39,559 bases of DNA from Acidimicrobiia bacterium (GTDB lineage Bacteria > Actinomycetota > Acidimicrobiia > Acidimicrobiales > Aldehydirespiratoraceae), in NCBI GenBank assembly GCA_003231645.1, contig QIIW01000018.1, positions 1 through 39,559 on the forward strand. The letters are read 5' to 3'. The position numbers and the translations under genes are program-made. Of the stretch, positions 24,967-33,014 are shown piece by piece. Under the pieces are notes generated by a model. It was not told where the DNA came from. It saw only the letters and a list, made by a program, of their open reading frames with translations, and did no database searches. How positions within the stretch are numbered: the stretch's first letter is position 1; each line of letters begins with the position of its first letter.

Positions 24967-26699
24967 AGGTCAAGTGTGCCCGAGGTGACCGATGGTTGCT
25001 CGCCGAGAAGGGCGGCGGCCGCGTCAAGGGAACGATCGAGCCTGTCGACCGCGATGGCGCGGGCGGCATCGAGCCCGTCGACCTCGTCTTCGTCGATGAC
25101 CTCGACCACGGTCTCGCCGTAGAGCTTGAGCTTGGGCTCGGTGCCGCTCGGCCGCAGGACCAGCCGGGTGCGACCCGACAGTTCAAGGATGATGGCGTCG
25201 GTGGGTGGAAGTCCGGTGTCGGGTCCGAGCAGGTCGGTGATCGACACGACCGCCAGTTCACCGATCATCGACGGAGGCCCGGCACGCATCCCGGCCATCA
25301 GCGCGGCCATGGTCTCGGAGCCGTCGGGTCCCTCGAATCGGAACGACCGTTGGCCGCTGTGATGCACGCCGTGGCGACGATGGAGATCGTCGAGCAGCGC
25401 CGGCACCGACGAGCCCCCCGCCTTGGCCTCGGCCGCCAGCTCAGCGAACGCCAGACCGGCTCGGATGCCGTCCTTGTCGCGCACCTCGTCGCCCACGCAG
25501 TAGCCGAGCGCCTCCTCGTAGCCGAAAGCGAAACGCAGGTCGGTGCGCTCGATCGCCGGCCGCATGATCCACTTGAATCCGGTGAGGGTTTCCTCGAACT
25601 CCACGCCATGGTGAGCGGCGATCTTCGACAGCAGCCGCGACGACACCACGGTGGTGGCCACCAGTCGATCGGACCCGGAGCCGGCCGAGAGAACATGTTC
25701 GGCCAGTAGGCCGCCGATCTCGTCACCGGTGAGGGCGTGCCAACCGTCGCCGGTCGGGACGACGATCGCCAGCCGATCGGCGTCGGGGTCGTTGGCAATC
25801 ACCAGGTCGGCACCACGCTCGTCGGCGAGCTCGACCGCCAGGTTGAGCACTCCGGGTTCTTCGGGATTCGGAAACGCCGCGGTGGGGAAGTCGGGGTCGG
25901 GATCGCCCTGCTCGGGCACCACGGCCGGTTCACCGAAGCCCGCCACCGCGAAGGCACGCATGAAGACCTCACGGCCGACGCCATGGACCGGCGTGTAGAC
26001 GACATCGAGATCGCGGCTGGTGTCGCCGGTGAGCACCCCGACCGCCGACTCGACATAGTCGACGATCAGATCGTCGCCGGTGGTGGAGATGCGGGGGTCG
26101 TCGGCAGGCACGAGATCGTGATCGGAGATCAGGCCGACCGCGTCGATCTCGGCTTCGATGTCAACGTCGATCGGCGACACGATCTGAGCACCATCGGCCC
26201 AGTAGACCTTGAAACCGTTGTCGGCACGGGGGTTGTGGCTGGCGGTGACCATCACACCGGCGTCCGCACCGAGACGACGCACCGCGAAGGCCAGAACCGG
26301 TGTGGGGTGAGGACCGCGTACCACATGCACCGACAGCCCGTGGGCGGCGGCCACCCGTGCGGTGTCGTCGGCGAACACTGCACTGTTGTGGCGGGCATCG
26401 TGGGCCACGACGATGGTGGCACCCCCACCGGCAACGACCCGTCGGGCCATGCCGGCCGCGGTCATGCGCACCAGCACGCGGTTCATGCGTGTCGGGCCGG
26501 CACCGAGCGCGCCCCGCAGGCCGGCCGTACCGAACGCCAGTCGGGATCCGAACCGCATCTCGAGCTCTGACCCACCCACGGCGAGTAGGTCGATCAGTTC
26601 GGCCCGGGTGGTCGGGTCGGGATCGACGCCCAGCCACGCCCGGGCGCGTGCAACCGTGCCGGCCGACGCGTCCGCTGACGCGTCACCGGGCTGGGTCAC
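24963..26699 (-). CDS. Phosphohexomutase-family enzyme, probable phosphopentomutase
   Basis: A 578-residue alpha-D-phosphohexomutase. The phosphoserine is Ser154 in TASHNP, the metal loop is DPDADR (304-309), the sugar loop has GYEEALGY, and the phosphate loop is RPSGTEPKLK near residue 523. The length and the N-terminal FGTAGLRG motif fit the PGM2/PgcA branch, whose members can act on ribose-1-phosphate and deoxyribose-1-phosphate. Lying between purine nucleoside phosphorylase and DeoC, it probably converts the 1-phosphates to 5-phosphates, in place of DeoB. GTG start overlapping the upstream stop (GTGA). Phosphoglucomutase activity is an alternative. Confidence 0.88.
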   Translation of the reverse strand: MTQPGDASADASAGTVARARAWLGVDPDPTTRAELIDLLAVGGSELEMRFGSRLAFGTAGLRGALGAGPTRMNRVLVRMTAAGMARRVVAGGGATIVVAHDARHNSAVFADDTARVAAAHGLSVHVVRGPHPTPVLAFAVRRLGADAGVMVTASHNPRADNGFKVYWADGAQIVSPIDVDIEAEIDAVGLISDHDLVPADDPRISTTGDDLIVDYVESAVGVLTGDTSRDLDVVYTPVHGVGREVFMRAFAVAGFGEPAVVPEQGDPDPDFPTAAFPNPEEPGVLNLAVELADERGADLVIANDPDADRLAIVVPTGDGWHALTGDEIGGLLAEHVLSAGSGSDRLVATTVVSSRLLSKIAAHHGVEFEETLTGFKWIMRPAIERTDLRFAFGYEEALGYCVGDEVRDKDGIRAGLAFAELAAEAKAGGSSVPALLDDLHRRHGVHHSGQRSFRFEGPDGSETMAALMAGMRAGPPSMIGELAVVSITDLLGPDTGLPPTDAIILELSGRTRLVLRPSGTEPKLKLYGETVVEVIDEDEVDGLDAARAIAVDRLDRSLDAAAALLGEQPSVTSGTLDL

Positions 26700-27526
26700 A
26701 GGCGTTCCAGCACACCACGCAGCAACGCGACCATGCGAGGGGTGGCATCACGAGCGGCGTCGAGGACGTCGGAGTGTTTGAGCGGCTCGTCGGACATACC
26801 GGCCGCGGCGTTGGTAATCAGCGCCACACCGAGCACCTCGGCGCCGAGATGCCTGGCGGCTATGGCCTCGAGAACGGTCGACATGCCGACCAGTTCCGCG
26901 CCGATCGCCTGGAGCATCCGGATCTCGGCCGGTGTCTCATAGGCCCCGCCCAACACGCCCGCATAGACACCCTCGGGCAGGGTCGGGTCGACCTGCCGGG
27001 CGATCTCACGCAGGCGGACCGAATAGACCTCGGTCAGGTCGACGAACCGCGACGGTTCATTGGCGGGTGGTGGCGGTCCGACCACGGGCGACGCGCCGGT
27101 GAGATTGAGTTGGTCGCGGATCAGAACCGGCTGCCCGACCGGCCAGTCGGAATTGAACCCGCCGGCGGCATTGGTGAGGATCACTGTGCGACAACCCGCG
27201 GCGAGCGCGGTCCGTACCCCGTGGACCACGGTGTCAGCCGGATAGCCCTCGAAGAGATGCGCCCGGCCTCCCAACACCAGAACCCTCAGACTCCCGATGG
27301 TGACGGAACGGGCAAGGTTGCGATGGCCGGCCACGGTCGGCACCGGAAACCCGGGCAGATCGCCGAGTTCGGTGTCGGCGACGAGGTCACCCAGCTGATC
27401 CGCTGCAGCCGCCCAACCGGATCCGAGCACCACTGCGGCATCGTGTCGAACCAAACCGGATCGTCGCGCCAACTCGGCCGCAGCGGTCGCCGCCAGTTCA
27501 TAAGGGTCGACAGTTGGTGCGTCCAT
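26696..27526 (-). CDS. Purine nucleoside phosphorylase
   Basis: A 276-residue trimeric-type (NP-I) enzyme that converts inosine, guanosine and their deoxy forms into base plus (deoxy)ribose-1-phosphate. It shows the phosphate loop GSGW (35-38), GHRN (68-71), GGRAHLFEGY, TNAAGGFN and the purine site YETPAEIR with Glu201. Asn239 in ITNAAAG specifies 6-oxopurines. The ATG at 27526 has a strong GAGGAG ribosome binding site. It leads a five-gene operon that continues with phosphopentomutase, DeoC and two aldehyde dehydrogenases, all joined by stop-start overlaps. Confidence 0.92.
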   Translation of the reverse strand: MDAPTVDPYELAATAAAELARRSGLVRHDAAVVLGSGWAAAADQLGDLVADTELGDLPGFPVPTVAGHRNLARSVTIGSLRVLVLGGRAHLFEGYPADTVVHGVRTALAAGCRTVILTNAAGGFNSDWPVGQPVLIRDQLNLTGASPVVGPPPPANEPSRFVDLTEVYSVRLREIARQVDPTLPEGVYAGVLGGAYETPAEIRMLQAIGAELVGMSTVLEAIAARHLGAEVLGVALITNAAAGMSDEPLKHSDVLDAARDATPRMVALLRGVLERL

Positions 27527-27608
27527 TGTGTCTCCTCGGATGCCCGGGGTGGGCGGCCGGGTCAAGAGTCTGCACGCAACCGCCTCCCTGCGAAAGGGGA
27601 CTCTCGGG

Positions 27609-28775
27609 TTACACCCCAAGAACGGTCAATGCCACATCGAGCCGCGATCCGCAGCGGTCCGCGAATGCCTCCCATCGGTCGTGGGAACCGTCGGCCAGGG
27701 AGTCGGCCTCGTCCCACAGCTCGGCCTCGAGTGGGTCGAGCACCCGGCGCGCCCCGTCGAGCAGGCCGTGATCGGTTTCCACCCGTTCGCGCAATGCCGC
27801 GAACCGCCCCACAACGACCGGGTCTCGGAGCACAGCCGGCGGGTCCGGTACCACGAACGGCACGTAGACCCCACAACACGGCGAACCGAGGCAGGCCCAC
27901 GCCCGGATCGAACCCCCGTCGACCGGCAGTGAACAGACCATCGATGCGGTTGTGGCCTGATAGCCGGGGATGTGCATGCACACCGTGACGCCCGACAGGT
28001 CATCGCCCAGCTCCGATGGCGGGGGTTCGGGCCGGTCGCCGCGCCCGGGGGCGCCCCACACAACGGTGCCGTGGAACCGTTGCGTGGCGACCGCATCGGC
28101 CGGGGTGGGTGAGGCGGCTGAGCAGACGGTGGTGGCGGCGAGCCGGTGATCGGCGAGACGGGTGTCGACCGATTCCTGATGCCACACCTCGACCGACCGG
28201 CCATCGGCCAGGGCCCCCGATGACCGAGTCCACTCCGTGCCGAGCGTGTATCGGTTGGAGATCGCGGCATGGTCCGTGAACGGTGCCGCCACCCAGTCGT
28301 GCCCCGATGTCTCCACCACCCATCCGCGTCGGCCGTCGACCAGCAGGAACGACGAGTCGTAGGGGTCGTCGTGGTCGGCGTCGCCCGAGCCTCCTTGACC
28401 GTGTCGGGTCAGCAGACCGGTGAGCACCTCGATGCCCTCGTCGGCGCTGCCGGCCCGTTCGAGAGTGAGTCTCACCAGGTCCATTCCGATCAGCGCCTCG
28501 GGCCCCGACAGGTCGCGGCTCGAGTAGACCCGCTCGTTGCCGACGGCGAGCCCGTGTTCGTTCACACCGTGCTCCGCGCCCCAGAGCCAAGTCGGACGGG
28601 AGAGCACCACCGCGCACGCGTCGGCGTCCGGTATCTCGATGTACTGAGTGCGAACCATGCCGGCCGATCGACGGGCCGGATGGGCCTCGATGATCTGGGG
28701 TTCGGTCGGACTGCGGTCCGAATTCTTCGCGAACAACGAGCCGGCTGAGGAGACAGAAGCGAATGTGTCGCACAT
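27609..28775 (-). CDS. C69/U34-family peptidase, secernin-like
   Basis: A 388-residue N-terminal-nucleophile hydrolase. The frame upstream of MCDTF lacks homology, so I start at 28775. MCDTFASVSSAGSLFAKNSDR matches the C69/secernin N-terminus, where Cys2 becomes the nucleophile once Met is removed. TWLWGAEHGVNEHGLAVGNE is the second family motif (residues about 63-82). Members are dipeptidases or have uncertain substrates. A TAAGGT box ends 7 nt before the ATG, suggesting a leaderless mRNA, though AAGG could also act as a weak ribosome binding site. It lies 82 bp upstream of the purine phosphorylase on the same strand. Confidence 0.83.
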   Translation of the reverse strand: MCDTFASVSSAGSLFAKNSDRSPTEPQIIEAHPARRSAGMVRTQYIEIPDADACAVVLSRPTWLWGAEHGVNEHGLAVGNERVYSSRDLSGPEALIGMDLVRLTLERAGSADEGIEVLTGLLTRHGQGGSGDADHDDPYDSSFLLVDGRRGWVVETSGHDWVAAPFTDHAAISNRYTLGTEWTRSSGALADGRSVEVWHQESVDTRLADHRLAATTVCSAASPTPADAVATQRFHGTVVWGAPGRGDRPEPPPSELGDDLSGVTVCMHIPGYQATTASMVCSLPVDGGSIRAWACLGSPCCGVYVPFVVPDPPAVLRDPVVVGRFAALRERVETDHGLLDGARRVLDPLEAELWDEADSLADGSHDRWEAFADRCGSRLDVALTVLGV

Positions 28776-28782
28776 GGGCGCG

Positions 28783-28788
28783 ACCTTA
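28783..28788 (-). promoter_or_regulatory. Possible leaderless -10 box (TAAGGT)
   Basis: On the minus strand TAAGGT is followed by 7 nt and the peptidase ATG at 28775. It fits the TANNNT consensus and the spacing seen at three other genes in this window. Confidence 0.4.
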
Positions 28789-28839
28789 CGACGCGACGAC
28801 GGCCGGACATGAAACGACGGTCGGAGCGGGTGTAGAAAG

Positions 28840-29751
28840 ATGGCCATGGGCCTGCCTCGGATGAATCATCCGATCTCCGACGACCAACTGACGATGGTCG
28901 AGGAAGCCATCGGGCGCGCCCTCGACACCGACGATCACACCGAGCTCAATGTTCTCGGATACGGCGAGGTGTCGGTGGCGGTGGGCTGGCCGAGTCCGTC
29001 TCCCGTTTGGGTCTGCAAACGGATGCCACCGTTTCCCGACCGGGCCGCCTTCGATCGATACGCCGCCCTCGTCTCCGACTACATCGCCACACTGACGCGA
29101 TCGGGAGTGGCGATTGTCGAAACCGAGATTCGCCCGCTGCCCGGCCCCGATGACACCTGGATCGGCTATCTCGTGCAGCCGGTGCTCAACCCGGCGACGC
29201 TGGGCCCCGACGTTCTGCGGGCCGCCGAACCGGGTGCCGGACACCCACTCATCGACTCGATCGTCGACTCGGTGATGGCCTGCACCGATGGACGCACCGG
29301 GATCGACGCCCAAATCACCAACTGGGCGTGGATCGAAGGTCGGGCCGTGAATCTCGATGTCAACACACCGTTCGTCTACGACGAGTCGGGTCGACCCCTG
29401 CTCGACATCGACATCTTCATCGGTGCCCTGCCGTGGGCGGTCCGGGCCACCCAACGCAGGGCCGGCCCCAAGATCATCGCTCGCTGGGCGAAGCCCCGCT
29501 GGACACTCACCGACCTGGCCATGAACCTCTACAAGGACCACCTCGAGGACTGGATTCCTGCCGTGGTGGCCGCCGCCAATGAACGCCTCGACGAACCCAT
29601 CGACGAGTCCGAACTCAAGGCTCTTTACGACAAGGAAGCCAAGCTCTGGGTGAAGCTGCACCGGCTCAAGCAGATCGACCGTTGGTGGCAGCGCAAGGCG
29701 CGCCGTCGCCGCTACGAATTCCTGGTCCCCGCCACCACCAACTACGCCTGA
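28840..29751 (+). CDS. Unrecognised protein, possibly with a kinase-like fold
   Basis: A 303-residue soluble protein I cannot name. Visible are LGYGEVSVAVG (about 40-50), CKRMPPFPD (about 59-67) and NWAWIEGRAVNLDVNTPF (about 160-178), which resemble the glycine loop, lysine strand and metal-binding loop of phosphotransferase-like kinases. The C-terminus is helical and strongly basic. This fold suggestion is weak. It is followed 16 bp later by a class III aminotransferase on the same strand, so they may act in one pathway. The ATG at 28840 is the first of three close in-frame ATGs (28840, 28846, 28861). Confidence 0.7.
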   Translation: MAMGLPRMNHPISDDQLTMVEEAIGRALDTDDHTELNVLGYGEVSVAVGWPSPSPVWVCKRMPPFPDRAAFDRYAALVSDYIATLTRSGVAIVETEIRPLPGPDDTWIGYLVQPVLNPATLGPDVLRAAEPGAGHPLIDSIVDSVMACTDGRTGIDAQITNWAWIEGRAVNLDVNTPFVYDESGRPLLDIDIFIGALPWAVRATQRRAGPKIIARWAKPRWTLTDLAMNLYKDHLEDWIPAVVAAANERLDEPIDESELKALYDKEAKLWVKLHRLKQIDRWWQRKARRRRYEFLVPATTNYA

Positions 29752-29767
29752 CCGCGGAGGCAACGTC

Positions 29768-30985
29768 ATGACCGCCATCGAAGATCTCTACCCGGACCGC
29801 GACGCGGTCGAGGCCTCCTACCGCCGCCATGTCGACGCCGGCCGGGTCGACACCTGGAAGCTGGCCGAAATGCAGCTCGTCATGGGTGACCGTGAAGGGC
29901 CCCGGTTCAGTGACGCCTTCACCGGCCGCTGGTATGTCAACTGCCACTGCAACGGCGGCGTATTCAATCTCGGTCACCGCAACCCGCGGGTGATCGCCGC
30001 GCTGCGAGAGGCGATGGATCACGTCGACATCGGCAACCATCATCTGGTCTCGGTGCAGCGCGCCGCGGCGGCCGAGAAGCTGGTCGATTCGACCGGCGGG
30101 CGGCTCCCGGGCGTGGTGTTCGGCACCACCGGCGGCGAGGCGATCGACCTGGCGATCAAGGCGGCCCGATACGCCACCGGGCGCGACGGCATCGTCTCGG
30201 TCGAAGGCGCCTTCCACGGTCACACGGGGCTGGCGTTGGCAACCGGCGAGGCCAAGTTCCGTGATCCGTTCCGTCACGTCGTGCCCGGGTTCTCTCAGGT
30301 CGCCTACAACGATGTCGACGCCATGGACGCCGCGATCGGCGACGACACCGCCGCGGTGATCCTCGAGGCGATCCCGGCGACTCTGGGCTTCCCGATGCCC
30401 GATCCGGGATACCTGGCGGCCGTGCAATCGTGGTGCCGAGACCGGGGGGTCCTGCTGATCATCGACGAGGTCCAGACCGGGCTGGGGCGCACCGGCACCG
30501 TCTGGTATCACGAGCAGGAATCGATCGAACCCGACGTGGTGGTCGCCGGCAAGGGTCTCGGCGGTGGCATCTACCCGATCGCCGCCACGCTCATGACCGA
30601 TGACGTCCACCGGTTCACCAGTGAACAGCCATTCTCGCACGTGTCGACCTTCGGCGGTTCCGAGCTCGGCTGTGTTGCCGCGGCCGAGGTGCTCGACATC
30701 GTCACCGAACCGGCTTTCCTGGCCCGGGTCCGCGAGGTCGGTGAACGCATTGGCGACGGCCTGGCCGGAGGACCGTTCGAGATCCGCCGACGGGGAATGC
30801 TCACCGGTCTGAAGTTCGACGACCCCAACGGCGGTATGACCGCCATGAAGGCGCTGTTCGATGTCGGCATCTACAGCTTCTTCGCCGGCAACGACCCGTC
30901 GGTCCTTCAGTTCAAGCCGTCGCTCATCGTCTCAGATGATGTCGTCGGGTGGCTCATCGCGACCGTGCGTAGAGTTCTCGGGTGA
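29768..30985 (+). CDS. Class III PLP-dependent aminotransferase
   Basis: A 405-residue fold-type I aminotransferase. GTTGGEAIDLAIKAAR (119-134) binds the cofactor phosphate, GAFHG lies at 147-151, Asp233 in IIDEVQTGLGRTG binds the pyridine nitrogen, and Lys262 in VAGKGLGGG forms the aldimine. The group includes acetylornithine, 4-aminobutyrate and diamine aminotransferases; the amino donor cannot be told. A GGAGG ribosome binding site is upstream of the ATG. It overlaps by GTGA with a small membrane protein gene. Confidence 0.9.
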   Translation: MTAIEDLYPDRDAVEASYRRHVDAGRVDTWKLAEMQLVMGDREGPRFSDAFTGRWYVNCHCNGGVFNLGHRNPRVIAALREAMDHVDIGNHHLVSVQRAAAAEKLVDSTGGRLPGVVFGTTGGEAIDLAIKAARYATGRDGIVSVEGAFHGHTGLALATGEAKFRDPFRHVVPGFSQVAYNDVDAMDAAIGDDTAAVILEAIPATLGFPMPDPGYLAAVQSWCRDRGVLLIIDEVQTGLGRTGTVWYHEQESIEPDVVVAGKGLGGGIYPIAATLMTDDVHRFTSEQPFSHVSTFGGSELGCVAAAEVLDIVTEPAFLARVREVGERIGDGLAGGPFEIRRRGMLTGLKFDDPNGGMTAMKALFDVGIYSFFAGNDPSVLQFKPSLIVSDDVVGWLIATVRRVLG

Positions 30986-31260
30986 TTCGACCTCCCGCCG
31001 ACCCATCCGATGACGCGGACGAGCCGGGCGGGGGGAGATCGATCGGGCTCATACTCAAGCCCGTCCTCCTCGCCGTGGCTCTGCTGTCGACACCGGTGGT
31101 GATCATCGCGTTCACGTCACCGCTGATCGCCCCGTTGCTGTTCTCGATGAGCCGACGCGAGTCCGTCGACCTTGGTTGGCGACGTGCCGGCTTGGTGGGA
31201 TCCGCCCTGGTGGTCATAGAGACCGCGCTGTATCTGCTCTTGTTGCTCAACGGCTCGTGA
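30982..31260 (+). CDS. Small two-TM membrane protein
   Basis: A 92-residue protein with two hydrophobic segments (about 22-52 and 70-90) and an acidic, glycine-rich N-terminus. No family is recognised. The GTG start overlaps the aminotransferase stop (GTGA), so it belongs to that operon and is translationally coupled. It might be a membrane adaptor for the preceding enzymes, but this is speculation. Confidence 0.65.
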   Translation: MIRPPADPSDDADEPGGGRSIGLILKPVLLAVALLSTPVVIIAFTSPLIAPLLFSMSRRESVDLGWRRAGLVGSALVVIETALYLLLLLNGS

Positions 31261-31279
31261 TTCGCCATCACGGCGGACC

Positions 31280-31916
31280 ATGACCACCCCGGAGACTGCG
31301 CTTCCGAATCCGATCGAGCCCGAATTCTGGGTGCGATCCGAGACGGAGATCGCGGCCGGCCTCGCCGTGCTGAGAGCCGCACCGCTTTCGTTTCACCCCG
31401 TTGCTGCCGGCCGGGCAGGGCCTGTCCGACCTGATGCACGACGTGGCCCGCTCGCATAGGGGCGGCAATTCCGACGATCTCACCACCATCCTCGTCAACG
31501 CCACCGTCGACGGTGAGCAGCTCACCGAGGCCGAGATCGCCGGCTTCTACATCCTGTTGGTGGTGGCCGGCAACGAGAGCATCCGCAATGCCATCGCCTG
31601 GGGTCTCAAGTACCTCAGCGACAAGCTGGCCATGTTCTACCTGGCCGCCAATCGCCACGAGGACATTTTCGAGGATCCCTACACGTTCGACATCCGGCGC
31701 GACCCCAACCCCCACGTCGGGTTCGGCGGACCCGGCCCCGACTTCTGTCTCGGTACACACCTCGCCCGCCCTGAGATACGGCTGACGTGGCGCGAGTTGC
31801 CGCGACGCCTACCCGACATCGAGGCGACCGGACCACCTGGGTTGCTCCTGTCGAGCTTCATCCACGGTGTGAAACACCTGCCGGCCGGATTCACCCCTGC
31901 CGCCGCCCGACAACGC
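31280..31916 (+). pseudogene. Decayed cytochrome P450
   Basis: Three collinear P450 pieces. 31280 starts MTTPETALPNPIEPEFW with an N-terminal-like region to about 31397. After a frame change, from about 31401, the next piece includes DDLTTILVNATVDGE and GFYILLVVAGNES (I-helix region). Then YLSDKLAMFYLAANR and the heme motif FGGPGPDFCLG with the cysteine at 31746-31748, ending in ELPRRLPDIE and HGVKHLPAGF. The stretch from the K-helix through the ExxR motif is missing, as is most of the region between the first two pieces. The remaining frame has no stop and runs into the antisense gene. With no ExxR, no active enzyme is possible. Confidence 0.8.
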
Positions 31917-31931
31917 CCCCGCCTGGCCCCG

Positions 31932-33014
31932 TCACCCGAGGGCCACGGTCTGCACGACACCGCGGGCGACGACTCCCCCGGACGTGTCGAGCAGAACGAC
32001 CCGGTAGTTGACGACCGTCGCCTCGGGTCCGGGTTCGTCGATCGCATCGGACCTGCCCGGCCCCCGGGACTCGCCGACCAACACCGACCGCGGGCCCAGC
32101 GGCCAGTCGGCCACGACATCGCCGGAGGTGCGAATCACCACGGCCTGCCATGTCGGATCAGCCGCCGGTCCGACCGACCAGGCCACATCGACACGGTGGG
32201 ATCTGCCGGCGACCCGTACTCTGAGACCGAGATCGACGGCAGAACCCTGAATCGGGGCGCCGGGACCGGCGCCATCGTGAGCGACGGTTGGTCCCGGGTG
32301 CGGGAAGTTCGCCGGCAGAGGAGGGGGTGGTGGCTTTTCACCCCCGGGGGGAACCACCGGTTCGACCGGCACGACCGGACCGGCGGTCGCCGTCGGGACC
32401 GGACCGGCGGTCGCCGTCGGGACCGGACCGGCGGTCGCCGTGGGCACCGGGCCGGTGGTCGCCGTCGGAGTCGGCCGGACGGTCTCGGGCGGCGCCGTGG
32501 CCGTCGCTTGGCGCGAGCCGTTTGCCGGTCGCGAAACCACGGCCGCAACCGTGGTGGTCACCGATGCCGCGGTCACCAGCGCTCCGTCACGAATCGTCAC
32601 CACGGCACCCCCGCCGAGCGACACGTCGTTGATGGTCGCAGAGCCACCGGTCCGCACCACGACGAGCGTGCCCTCCGGGAGATCGAAACCGTCGGCCGGG
32701 TTGTCGACGGTCGAACCGTCGGGGAGGGTCACGACGACTCCTCTGGCGTTCGTCAGTTCCAGGGCCGACGAAACCGATCGATCCCGCCAGATGAAGCCCG
32801 CGGTGGCGACCGCCAGCACGACAACTGCCACCGAGGCGAGCGCGCCGACCCGCCCCCACGCCGGCGCCGGTCGCCGGTTTCGATCGCGTTCTGCGTGGGC
32901 GATCCGGAGATCAGCCTCGACGCGATCGACGAAACCCGGGGTGGGCTCGGGATCGCCGTCGGCGAACAATTCACCGAGGGCCTCGATCGGGTCGTCATGC
33001 GTGTCGTCGTTCAC
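31932..33014 (-). CDS. Membrane protein with FecR-like domain and TATA/Pro repeat, probable anti-sigma factor
   Basis: A 360-residue protein with a short cytosolic N-terminus (about 56 residues), one TM segment (about 57-75) and an extracytoplasmic part. Residues about 85-165 resemble a FecR-like beta domain (TLPDGSTVDNPADGF). A Pro/Thr-rich linker (about 175-250) holds four copies of the eight-residue unit GPVPTATA or a variant, encoded by 24-bp repeats. The C-terminal segment (about 270-360) is unassigned. Its GTG start overlaps the stop of the sigma factor (GTGA), the usual place for an anti-sigma factor. No zinc-finger motif is visible. Confidence 0.72.
   Translation of the reverse strand: MNDDTHDDPIEALGELFADGDPEPTPGFVDRVEADLRIAHAERDRNRRPAPAWGRVGALASVAVVVLAVATAGFIWRDRSVSSALELTNARGVVVTLPDGSTVDNPADGFDLPEGTLVVVRTGGSATINDVSLGGGAVVTIRDGALVTAASVTTTVAAVVSRPANGSRQATATAPPETVRPTPTATTGPVPTATAGPVPTATAGPVPTATAGPVVPVEPVVPPGGEKPPPPPLPANFPHPGPTVAHDGAGPGAPIQGSAVDLGLRVRVAGRSHRVDVAWSVGPAADPTWQAVVIRTSGDVVADWPLGPRSVLVGESRGPGRSDAIDEPGPEATVVNYRVVLLDTSGGVVARGVVQTVALG
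32374..32469. repeat. Tandem repeat of four 24-bp units
   Basis: Four direct 24-bp units at 32374-32397, 32398-32421, 32422-32445 and 32446-32469. The first two are identical, the third differs at two positions near its end, and the fourth is more diverged. On the minus strand they encode the GPVPTATA peptide. A multiple of three keeps the frame, so copy number can vary without frameshift. Confidence 0.85.

Noticed and set aside
28858..28872. Near-perfect inverted repeat CGGATGA-A-TCATCCG
   Set aside because: It sits inside the first codons of a gene and one such short palindrome is expected by chance; not called as an operator.
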